A stretch of DNA of 64,000 bases from Ochromonas danica (Eukaryota; Sar; Chrysophyceae; Chromulinales; Chromulinaceae): positions 1-64,000 of the forward strand of contig VKHL01000093.1 of the NCBI GenBank assembly GCA_015146655.1. Reading direction: 5' to 3'. Below, piece after piece: positions 27,047-36,014 of the stretch. The position numbers were made by a program, and so were the translations under genes. The stretch's first letter is position 1. The number at the start of each line of letters is the position of its first letter. Below the pieces are notes generated by a model. The model saw only the letters and a program-made list of their open reading frames with translations. It did not search any database and had not been told where the DNA came from.

Positions 27047-28400
27047 CTATTGCTTGTCGGTTTCATTTTTTCCCAGGAACTCCTTGAGGCGACTCCACGC
27101 TTGATGTACGGTCTGTCTGAGGGGGCCGTGATGCTCTTCTTTCACCTTGCCGTTCACATCAGTTTCAGTTTTGCTGTATTGCTCAATGAGCTCCCTTTGC
27201 TCAGGAGTCAGTTTGGTAGGGATCTTGACCTTGATATGGACGTAATGATTTCCGCGACGGGAAGCATTGTTGACATACTTCACACCTTTACTTTTTAAAA
27301 CCAACTAAAATTGCAAACACGATCGCAGTTGTTAGCCCAATAAGAATCAAACTAAAATAAAATAAACTCACCTTCTCTTCTGGTTGCGTTCCCGCCGGAA
27401 TCTTCATCGATACCATTCCATCGAGAGTGAGCACATCTACTTCGCCACCCAAAATGGCTTGTCCAAGAGAGATAGGGATTGACACGTGAATATCTTGACC
27501 TTCACGCTGGAAGTAAGGATCATTACGAACGTTTAGTGAAACAAACAAATCTCCAGAGGGTTGGCCATTGGTGCCTTCTCCCCCACTACCAGGAATTCGC
27601 ATTGAAATTCCATCCTCCACACCTGCCGGTATATCCACAGTCACCGTCTTGTTCTTGCGAATCTTCTGGGTTCCCCGCGAACGCCCACCACTTATTGGCT
27701 CTCTAATAAAATACTCAAACTTCACTTGCTTCGTGCAACCATTCACCGCTTCTAAGAAGGACAAGGTAATGGCAGTCTTGACATCCTGTCCAGCTCCCCG
27801 AACACCTGCTCCACCCATGGCCTCTCCAAATAGATCGAAGATGTCCTGCATATCCATCTCCCCATTTGTAGTATGAACTCGGAAACCTCCATTGGAAAAC
27901 CCACCAAAGCCACCAAAACCAGCATTGCGAAACCCAGCGAAGGGGTCCCCACCAGCACCGCCATAGTTAGGATCGACTCCTGCATGACCAAAAGCATCAT
28001 ACTGCTTGCGCTTATTGTCATCTTCTAGGACTTCGTAAGCCTCAGAGACCTCTTGAAACTTCTTTTCCGCGTTCTTGTCATCTTTATTTAGGTCGGGATG
28101 ATATTTCTTGGCTAACTCGCGGAACTTCTTCTTGATCTCATCCTTGCTGGCAGATCTTGGTACTCCTAGCACATCATAATAGTCTTTCTTGGAGGAGTTC
28201 GTGGAAGAGGAAGATCTGAAAGGTCGGGATTGCTGGAATGCATGAACATGGTGGCAATGTTCTGGATATTGTCGAGAGGGGGTGACGAGATGGAACGAAG
28301 CAATCGACCGAAAGCCGCCCAAACGGTTTCGTGGCGCACTAAGAAGAGTAGAGCTTGAAGCCAATCGAGAATAAAGGAACTTTTGAGTGTGCCGAGACAT
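27047..28400 (-). CDS. Mitochondrial DnaJ/HSP40 lacking the zinc-finger domain
   Basis: Two exons: 28400-27372 and 27304-27047 (67-base intron, phase 0); 428 residues. The N-terminal 65 residues ([17 protein letters not shown]) are a mitochondrial presequence. J-domain: [20 protein letters not shown] and KKYHPDLNK (HPD at about residue 101). A Gly/Phe-rich region follows ([11 protein letters not shown]). Where DnaJ, Mdj1 and TID1 carry four CxxCxGxG motifs, this protein goes straight from [12 protein letters not shown] to [20 protein letters not shown]; no such motif remains. The client-binding domains CTD-I/II are intact ([20 protein letters not shown]). It stimulates mtHsp70 in matrix folding. 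Confidence 0.9.
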
Positions 28401-28802
28401 CTTGTTATGGCGAATGGATGGATCCCTTCTGTCTCGCACCACTCGTGGCGAAAGTCCTCCCGTCTTCTTCTTGGTGGAGTGCATGTGCAGGAGGGCTGCT
28501 GTGTCTGCGTGGTGTGTGTTCTGGAAAGTCACAAATCTCCAAAACGCCAAATCTGCAAAAATAAGAAAAATCAGGGGAGGTGTTTGGTGTTTGGCAACAT
28601 AAATTCTTAATACAGCCACAGCAACAGAGACGGTTTATAAATCAACTCGCCTAATTCCGGGAAAGAAAGACACTAGAAACAAAAAGTACATCACGAGTAT
28701 CATCATGAGAACTCCTCTATGAAGATACAACAGAAATAAAGATAATTTTCTCATGGGGTCTGTTGAAAGGCAAGGCTGTCCATATGTACACTAAAAGCGG
28801 GT
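28401..28802. promoter_or_regulatory. DnaJ 5' region with four-unit octamer array
   Basis: A 402-base gap between the DnaJ start and the HPP-gene stop, both on the minus strand. At 28531-28562 lie four contiguous 8-base units ACAAATCT, CCAAAACG, CCAAATCT, GCAAAAAT. The rest (28620-28802) is A-rich and shows no gene; a short UTR of the HPP gene is likely there. Confidence 0.45.
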
Positions 28803-29659
28803 CTAAATCCAATAGACAGGATATTGACGATCAAAAATCAGGTTATTTCCTAACATCGCTAGAGCCACCATCGTCACGGAAGCTCCCAATGTTGTGGCCA
28901 TGTATCCATACTCTAAAGCAACAATATTAGGTCCACCAATGACAGCAATAAGGGCACAGGCACCACCTGGGGGGTGGATAGTCTTTGTGATATTCATCGC
29001 TGCTACAGAAAGGCCCACAGCAATCGCACCAACCACCCAAATCTTCAGCCCGATGAGCTGTCCAGCCACCTTACGCACACTGACACCAACAAAGGAAGCA
29101 ACCAAATAAGAGCCAATGACATTGCGGGGTTGCGCTAGAGGCGATTGAAATGCTTCATAGACCAACACTAAATAATTACAAGTAGTTGTGAAGCAAAGTA
29201 AACCATGAGAACATTCAGCAAGCCACGAAACTTACCAGCCGTCGCAGCTTGAGCACCTGTCAACATAGCAACATCCCTGTGGTCCGCTTCGAATTGTACG
29301 GAGAGAAACCAATGATCTATAATGGCGAGCAAGAGGATACCAGCAAAGGCTAGCACAGAGGAGACGAATATGTGATGCGCGGGATTGATTTTAGGCGAAT
29401 GTTTCCCCTCCACACCACAAAATTTCTTAGCATAAGCTTTGAATAATAGCCAAGCATTTTGAGGCAGATCAGGCTTGTCTTGCTCTAGTTCTTCTTCTAG
29501 TTTTGGTTGAGAAGCAGGCTCCCCAGTCGGCACCGTTCCATAAGCCTCCTTGGCCTCTCGGAACACAACGACGGAGAACTCCATCGCTCTTTCATGGGCA
29601 GCTTCTTCATCAAGCGAGATATTATTTAGTTCGCCATCCGACTTCATACCGATGGACAT
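28803..29659 (-). CDS. HPP-family integral membrane protein
   Basis: Two exons: 29659-29236 and 29167-28803 (68-base intron, phase 1); 262 residues from ATG 29659. The frame is open to 29746 but begins there with GTG. A polar N-terminal region (about 95 residues) precedes five hydrophobic segments: HHIFVSSVLAFAGILLLAII, a second ending SPLAQPRNVIGSYLVASF, LKIWVVGAIAVGLSVAAM, GGACALIAVIGGPNIVA and ASVTMVALAMLGNNL. The signature TIHPPGGACAL is present. Plant and cyanobacterial HPP proteins (NITR1) move nitrite across the chloroplast envelope, so nitrite transport is a possible role here. Confidence 0.88.
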
Positions 29660-29814
29660 TGAATCTGTTTTCTTTGTGATCTCTGCCCAGCGAGGGTGGA
29701 ATGAGGGAGTGGAAGAGTCCTTATGCAGATTTATCGCACGTTCCACAACAATAATCGTCAGACTTTTCGGATTTTGCAGTCCGTTTCATCCGTTAACTCA
29801 AACCAGGGGTGGAT

Positions 29815-31959
29815 ATGGTCCTGAATACCTTTGGCCATGGAGGCTCCACGACAGTGGGAGCCGTTTTCTTGTCTCTTTCAATATCGGGCTTACTCTTGGT
29901 GGGATTGGCCGTGTGGAGAAATTGGCGCCGGGGTGGAGTGAGGAAGATAGAAGCAAGCCAAAAAAACATTGAAAAGCTTCTTGACGATATGATACCTATA
30001 GTATATCGCCCATCAACTGATTTACTGGCTTATTACTGGGAGCAGATTCAATGCCAACATTACTATTTCGCCCCTTGGGCGAGAAATAAGAACAATGAGC
30101 TGTACAGCGATATCCTGATCTCTTTGTCTCTCTTCTACCACATTTTAGGTATATTGGGATGGAACATTATTATTTTGAAGTGGTTGAAGGGTGGAAATAG
30201 TTGTTTACGAAGACTCCAAGCCAGTGATTGTAATGCTGATAGTCTCAGTCATATCTTCCAAGCTGGTTGTGACTGGAATAACACACTCAATGTATGCCAA
30301 GAAAAAGCCATAGCTGAAATAACAGCAATGCGAGTGATAGTGTTGAGCTGTTTGGTTTGTTGTCTAGCAGCACCACTTCAGACGCTGGCCCTGTGGATGG
30401 CTCCTTTGCTGGAAGACTACCTTCACACATTTTCCATCCAGAAAATCTCACCTGAGAAAGAGAAAGAGGAAAAGAAAGCTACCTGGAAAGGAAATATGGT
30501 GGAGTACGGTCGTGAATGGGAAATAAGACAGCGCAGGGTCGGCACTTTGTTAAGAGCTGCACGTCTCCATGTCTTGCGTTTCCGTGCCGACTTCCTGCCT
30601 ATTCGTCAAGAGGGTGATGATTTATTCAATCCATCGCAGGTCGTTTTAGGATGGGAGCAGTCTCCTGAAGCTTGTCAAGAGTCTACGGGTGTATTTTCTA
30701 GGAAAATGCGCTTCTTCTATAAGAGTTGTCAATACCGCCTGTACGATGCTGGTTCACCACATTTGGCTCAAAAACTACTTGTACATGCTTGGCAGCTTGA
30801 TCGTCAAGTAGTCTATCAACGAATCAGGCGAGCAAGATATTTAACACACTCCTTACTACCCGATATACGAAATTTGGTGAAAGTATGTGGTCCAGCTCAA
30901 GAGACATCTCTTGCAGATCTTTGGCTTATGCGACTTTTCTTTGTCTATTGGTTCGGAGGTTTAAATCAACGATTAGCCAAGATCTACTTATTAGAAGAAG
31001 CTGATGAACAAACTTTGGCAGGCTTGCGGTTGCGTCGTAGAGAGCAGTTGCATCGCCCACGTCATTTACTACTTCTACTCTTCGTTCTTTTATCACATCT
31101 TGCAGTGATAGCTGTACTGGCATACTTTGCAACAACACTTGATAGAAGTGTAGCCGCTCTTTGGGGTTTGATATGTGCTGTGGCTCACCTTTGGCATGCT
31201 TTGATACTACTTCCAACACGAATTCTCTTGCAGCAGCTCTACTTGCCCAGTTTCTTTCGAACACCTTTTAATCTCCTTCATCGCGTGTGCAGCGCAAGGT
31301 GGAAATATATCCTTAGTCGTGAGCGTGGAGCAGGCTGGAAGAGGAACGAAATAAACCTTGTGCAACATTTTCACCCTGCTTGCCGAATAGCGCGAGCGAT
31401 GCCGCAGCTTTTTATGTCCAGAGTGTTGTTGACTTTGCGTGATTGGGATTTAGCAGCAGCTTTTATTAACATACCGCGTTCAAACCCTCCCAGGTGGGAA
31501 TCCCCATGGCTTTCCGGAAGTCCACTCATCGTAGATGGACTGCAAATTTGTTGTTACAACATTTATCGATCCCTAAAATACTTCGCTGGTCGAGCACTGC
31601 ACCATCTTGTCTTCATGCGGCGTGGTATTAGGCATATATGCTTGCTACCTCCTAGAGCTCTAAGACATGGACTTTGGGAGAGTGGATGCGCGATTGTTGG
31701 CGGATCATCCTTCGTTGCGGTGGCAGTGGTAACCCAGAGATACGGCGCTGGTCCCCTTGTTGCTTTGCTAGCTGCCTATGTTATCTTGTTTTGGTCTTTA
31801 TTAGGACAATGCTTCCTTTTTCTTGGACCTGCAACCCTTCTGTATATGCTGTTTTCCCGTGCTTGGCACAAAATCAACAACTACTTTGTGCGTGAAAAGC
31901 CGATCGTAAAACGGAAGTCGTTATCTCTTGAGATGACTATTAAAATGCTGCCAGTGTGA
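29815..31959 (+). CDS. Multi-pass membrane protein, unrecognised
   Basis: Single exon, 714 residues from ATG 29815. Hydrophobic segments lie near residues 10-35, 105-128, 175-205, 415-442, 445-470, 620-640 and 645-690, so about seven to eight membrane spans. Between spans 2 and 3 is a short Cys-containing loop (CLRRLQASDCNADS, then CDWNNTLNVC), probably disulphide-linked outside the cytosol. A long basic loop (about 225-410) lies in the middle. The region RIARAMPQLFMSRVLLTLRD WD after span 5 looks conserved, but I cannot assign a family. Transport or channel function is a guess from topology only. It shares a 155-base gap with the HPP gene. Confidence 0.8.
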   Translation: MVLNTFGHGGSTTVGAVFLSLSISGLLLVGLAVWRNWRRGGVRKIEASQKNIEKLLDDMIPIVYRPSTDLLAYYWEQIQCQHYYFAPWARNKNNELYSDILISLSLFYHILGILGWNIIILKWLKGGNSCLRRLQASDCNADSLSHIFQAGCDWNNTLNVCQEKAIAEITAMRVIVLSCLVCCLAAPLQTLALWMAPLLEDYLHTFSIQKISPEKEKEEKKATWKGNMVEYGREWEIRQRRVGTLLRAARLHVLRFRADFLPIRQEGDDLFNPSQVVLGWEQSPEACQESTGVFSRKMRFFYKSCQYRLYDAGSPHLAQKLLVHAWQLDRQVVYQRIRRARYLTHSLLPDIRNLVKVCGPAQETSLADLWLMRLFFVYWFGGLNQRLAKIYLLEEADEQTLAGLRLRRREQLHRPRHLLLLLFVLLSHLAVIAVLAYFATTLDRSVAALWGLICAVAHLWHALILLPTRILLQQLYLPSFFRTPFNLLHRVCSARWKYILSRERGAGWKRNEINLVQHFHPACRIARAMPQLFMSRVLLTLRDWDLAAAFINIPRSNPPRWESPWLSGSPLIVDGLQICCYNIYRSLKYFAGRALHHLVFMRRGIRHICLLPPRALRHGLWESGCAIVGGSSFVAVAVVTQRYGAGPLVALLAAYVILFWSLLGQCFLFLGPATLLYMLFSRAWHKINNYFVREKPIVKRKSLSLEMTIKMLPV

Positions 31960-32150
31960 TCGAAGATAGAATGAAAAAGGAAGCGATAAAGCTTATAATT
32001 ATTAAATTGTATGTACATAGCACTTAACTTAAGATATCTAAATAATCATCAAACAGTACCCTCCTTTGAAAATATCTAGTAAAACAAAATCAATGGTCGA
32101 AGTGTGCGGGAATGACCATTCCTGGGACTAAGTAAGGTTTGAATCCCCCG

Positions 32151-32807
32151 CTAAAAGCGATGTGGATTCAGAACGAGAAAGGTAACTGTTAGTCGTGAGC
32201 GTAGCACCAGGGCAACATAGATCATGCAGCAATCCACAACATATCTCAGGGAGTAGACAAAAAACGGCAATGCAGCCGTACCTAAGAAGAAGTTGAGAAG
32301 GATTCCAAGGACAAAGACTGAAATACCCGTGGGTTGTTCCCATATCGCCGAGAGAGCTCCAACGAGGAGCAGCAAGATGAAGAAAGCCAAGTTGACCTTC
32401 TCTACAGGCCGCCTATCGGAAGAAATTTCTGTAAACTCCGAAGGCAAATAACCAGTGCCAGGCTCCACTTTGGACGTGTCCACTACGTCAGCATAAAGAA
32501 AGAGCAGGAAGGTAAAAACGACGTTGATGACAGCGAGGGCCAAGAAAGCAGTTTTGTACTCTCTGACTTGTCGTCGATCCAGGCTATTATCCATCGGTGC
32601 ACTCACAATAACACCATCATTTTCTTCGCTGCGATCGCTAGCTCTCCCTGCCTCCACGTCCTTGACCGCCATACCCAGAGCAAATCCTCCCGAAGGAAAA
32701 ACCACTTGAATAGGTGTGATATCATCACCACCTCCTTGTCCCAAGGCAGGCTTGCGGTAGTACATGATAGGATTTACCAATATGTCTCTATGAGTCCTGT
32801 CTTCCAT
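32151..32807 (-). CDS. Four-span membrane protein, unrecognised
   Basis: Single exon, 218 residues from ATG 32807. The soluble N-terminus (MEDRTHRDILVNPIMYYRKP, then Gly/Asp-rich) is followed by four hydrophobic segments: AFLALAVINVVFTFLLFLYA (about residue 95), VNLAFFILLLLVGALSAIW, GISVFVLGILLNFFLGTAAL and FFVYSLRYVVDCCMIYVALV. I do not recognise the family. The first 77 codons plus about 100 bases of its 5' region are duplicated at 35601-35942. Confidence 0.75.
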   Translation of the reverse strand: MEDRTHRDILVNPIMYYRKPALGQGGGDDITPIQVVFPSGGFALGMAVKDVEAGRASDRSEENDGVIVSAPMDNSLDRRQVREYKTAFLALAVINVVFTFLLFLYADVVDTSKVEPGTGYLPSEFTEISSDRRPVEKVNLAFFILLLLVGALSAIWEQPTGISVFVLGILLNFFLGTAALPFFVYSLRYVVDCCMIYVALVLRSRLTVTFLVLNPHRF

Positions 32808-32907
32808 CCTTATCCTCCAAGATTGATTATTGATCAAACAACAAGACGACGACCCCGACAAATTGCACGGATAAAATGTCAAAATCAGTCAAAACCAGTT
32901 TGGCCAG
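32579..32907. repeat. Source copy of a 0.33-kb direct duplication
   Basis: This segment, the 5' end and promoter side of the four-span membrane protein gene, is repeated in the same orientation at 35601-35942. Long identical runs occur (for example the 20 bases CTTGCGGTAGTACATGATAG), along with scattered substitutions. The source is the intact copy, since only here does the frame continue. Confidence 0.85.
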
Positions 32908-33169
32908 CATTTCCACCTTTCGCGTTTCGGGGGTTTCGTGGCAATAAAACGCGTTTCACATGTCGTTTTTCGCATGGTCACGAAGCCCATAATTATCACT
33001 GAACCTCTTTGCTGAGAGATGTCTTGAAAAGTTCAGACAACAAGGGGAGTTTGGTGGTACTGTTGCGCATCAGTGTGCGTGCATACAGGCGAGAATACTG
33101 TGAGCACTAAAGTCACCGTCCTTCTCACTCATTTCTTTAGATTACCTATTAGACGGACACAGTTGAAGC

Positions 33170-33625
33170 CTTTCTTTGGCAGATCGCACTAGCGAATGGT
33201 GGAGATTTTGTTGTCTTTCTGGAGATGATGCCTATAACCTTGCTAGCGTCTGGTCGAAAACTAAATTCCGTCACTACTATTCTATGCAAAAATACATTAA
33301 CTTCTGAAGAACCCGAAGTCTTATCACGCTTACAACATGCTGAAGCTGTCTTCTTAGCTGGTGATGATCAATCACTTATCTATCCTATTGGATGCATACA
33401 TCTATTCAACGATCATTACAGGATATGATCTTATCTAATCGTGTCTCGTTGGGTGGGACATCAGCTGGGTGTGTGGTTCTTGGTAGATATTTGGAAGTAG
33501 TCCATGCTGAGCAATTTACCCAAGAGTACAAGCATAATGTCCGCAACGATGCACCTTGCTGCTTCCTCTTCCCTCTTCCTCCGCACTTGGAGTTCTCATC
33601 ATCGCAACCATTGCAGACACCATGT
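33170..33625 (+). pseudogene. Relic of a cyanophycinase-like peptidase (family S51)
   Basis: Two plus-strand frames together recall plant/algal cyanophycinase-like proteins. The first has ANGGDFVVFLEMMP, KLNSVTTILCKNT and AEAVFLAGDDQSLIY, matching the family pattern NSVTTI and AGGDQ. The second has VSLGGTSAGCVVLGRYLE, where GGTSAG holds the nucleophile Ser. The two lie in different frames joined near 33390 without splice signals that I can see, and no proper start or C-terminal half is evident, so the gene is broken. Intact members cleave Asp-Arg or other peptides as serine peptidases. It lies in the decayed 33-36 kb stretch. Confidence 0.65.
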
Positions 33626-34071
33626 TAGTGAAAACCGCGGAAATAAATGATACAATCACAGTCACCAACATTGTGGCCAACTAAGATGCATTTGGTTCGG
33701 AATACTGACACTGTTGATGTAGCTCATCATCTGTTGGAGCCGATGATATGATTGATGTTGATAATACAGTTCTATGCTTCGACCCAACTAATGTTCCCGC
33801 AGACACAGCGGTTGCAGACGTCCAGGAACAGCTGAGGCAATGAATGAGCGCTTTCCAAAGGCAGCCGATGCCTTTAAAGAACCAGACAACTGAGCCTATT
33901 GTTGTCGTCCAGTTGAGCCAAATCCTCTTTTAGATGTGATTACATCAGAAAATTGGAGATTTCGAGTTTTTCCTGGGGGAACAGACATCGCTCCTTCTCT
34001 AGATGTTTGAGACCTCGTCACATCAAAACCATGCAGTCCTTGTCTTTCTCCATGCAGTCCGAGTTCCACTG
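33626..34071. other. Decayed stretch without a recognisable gene
   Basis: Short plus-strand pieces occur, none longer than about 35 codons in one frame. They may be the worn 3' part of the cyanophycinase-like relic, but I cannot show it. Confidence 0.35.
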
Positions 34072-35404
34072 CTACGTTCTTTTAGGTATATACACGACCA
34101 CCATAGTGGATCGATGAAGCAAATCGACAGCCACTTGTTGGCGGAGAACGATTTGAATGAGCAATGGCGATATCTTCGATGGCACGATGCCATCTCGCAC
34201 TTGCAGAGGGTTTCCACATGCTAATCCACGAATGGTGTGGTAGTTGCTCAAGTCTAAGGTGGTAGAAACCTCATCGTTTAGGCGATTGGCTTGCTCAAAG
34301 CATCGATAGAAGGAGACCACAGACTGCCATAGCGCTCCATCGTCATACTCCATGTCGAAATGAGTTAGTGTGTCCCACTCTTGCTTGCGAACGAAAAAGA
34401 ATAATACTGCTAAGTCCGACTCCGGATATCGGGTGCTCGCCCAAGATAAGGCCGCGTCGGCATTGGAATTACCTTCGAGCAAATAGAAGCCATTGTTGCT
34501 GTTAAAGTCCTGGTCTGCCGCACCACAGTAAAGGCTGATGCCATTTTTCAATATTAATTTTGCGAATCTGGCCTTGGTTCAGTGACAGAATATCTGAACC
34601 TCTTCGGGCAGTGCGTCCATCTGTTCTAACACAGAATCCGCAATTAAAGAATAGTCGTTGTCCGTTGGCGGCTCGTTTTGCGACATGCGAAGCTTTCCTA
34701 CATTGCCTTTAAATGGGGGAACTGCCACAAACGACTGACGAACTCCAAACCAGCATTTCAGTAACACCATTGGGGATAGTTTCGTTACTGGTGTATTGGA
34801 AGACTTCTCTAAAGTAGGACGCCAGCCAGTACTTTGGCAGCTGCAATTTGTACCAAACGGAGGTAGTAAAATGAAGTTCAAGCTCAGCGGCAACGGACGG
34901 GATGAATCCCAATTCCCTAAATCCTTCAGCAGTAAATAGAGTTGCTGGAGCTAATTCGACGAAGTAGTTGTCGAGCCAATAGGATGAGCATTGTAGAGAG
35001 CTCTCGCTCGGAATTCTTGTTTCTTCATGTATTCCAAACACTTCCAACACTTGGAGAAAAGTGGCAGTAGAAGCATAGGCTCGAGCTGTTTGATAATACG
35101 CGGCATGAAGCGAGAGGTAACTTTCCGCGTCTCTGTGATCACTATGGGAGTACACCAAGTCAAGGTACCTGAAAGGCTCTTGCCTGCCAATGTTGGCCCA
35201 TTCGATATATTTAGCAAAGGAATTGAATCTGCTATCGATATCGGCAGAAAAGTCACTTGCAATGGAGATTAGCTGAGGAACACCTTTGGTTTCATCGACT
35301 GACGCGATAAAACTAACCGAAGGTTTCGACGATGAACACAACTTGAAGCCTACATAGCTACCCTTTTGAAGTAGTTTCAAAAGTACGCTAGTATGCAACG
35401 ACAA
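34072..35404 (-). pseudogene. Unrecognised broken gene on the minus strand
   Basis: Two long open stretches (35404-34709 and 34551-34072) with a shorter one between, on the same strand in more than one frame. Composition is protein-like (aromatic, few low-complexity runs), for example EPFRYLDLVYSHSDHRDAES and VVSFYRCFEQANRLNDE. None begins at a convincing ATG. I recognise no family. A multi-exon gene whose introns I failed to see is possible, but a decayed gene fits its neighbours better. Confidence 0.35.
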
Positions 35405-35600
35405 AAAAGGCTCGCTACGATTTGTCTCGAAGATGGTCCCTTAATCGCGTTTGAAAGACCAATAAACAACTTATCAGAAACCTGACACAACGGCCTTGTT
35501 TTGTCCACAGAGTCGGTTTTTGTGACTTTGCTGATCAGTAAAGTTGCCCTTTTTTATCAGTTTGGCGTCGATTCTCGCTTCAACAATCGATCTGAGCTTT

Positions 35601-35942
35601 CCAGACTATTATCCATCATTGCACTCACAATAACACCATCCATTTCTTCGCTGCGATCACCAGCTCTCCCTGCCTCTACGTCCTTAACCTAGACTAAGCC
35701 TAACCCTAACCAGCAAATTCCCCCGATGGAAAAACACTTAATTAGGTGTGATTTCATCACCACCTCCTTGTCCCAAGACAGGCTTGCGGTAGTACATGAT
35801 AGGATTTACCAATATGTCTCTATGAGTCCTGTCTTCCATCCTTATCCTCCAAGGTCTCTGTTAAAACACCCCGCGCAAAACAACAACACCATCCACGTGA
35901 TAAAATCAAAATGTCAAAATCAGTCAAAACCATTTTGGCCAG
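35601..35942 (-). pseudogene. Duplicated 5' fragment of the four-span membrane protein gene
   Basis: A direct copy of 32579-32907. It keeps the start codon (35839) and the first 33 or so codons, then reads into a stop. It also carries a telomere-like insert at 35684-35711 replacing part of the original. Only the promoter side and the first third of the gene were copied. The copied promoter side now lies 73-175 bases upstream of the VPS13 start on the other strand, so it may serve as part of the VPS13 promoter. Confidence 0.8.
35684..35711. repeat. Interstitial telomere-like sequence
   Basis: Within the duplicated fragment: TTAACCTAGACTAAG followed by CCTAACCCTAACC. The last part is two exact CCCTAA (TTAGGG) units, with degenerate units before it. 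The source copy lacks it, so it was added after or during the duplication, as in repair of a double-strand break by telomerase or capture of telomeric DNA. Confidence 0.6.
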
Positions 35943-36014
35943 GGGGCGAGTTGGGGAGTGGAGCAGTTGGTCTGAGGAATTGTTGGATGACTTCTTCTCC
36001 ATCTTGCCAATTAG

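Noticed and set aside
32101-32160. GGTTTGAATCCCCC resembles a tRNA T-arm
   Set aside because: No matching acceptor stem, anticodon arm or D-arm within 100 bases on either strand.
33000-35600. Mobile element as the cause of the decayed stretch
   Set aside because: I found no terminal repeats, target-site copies, transposase, reverse transcriptase or integrase motifs; a local duplication with break repair explains it better.
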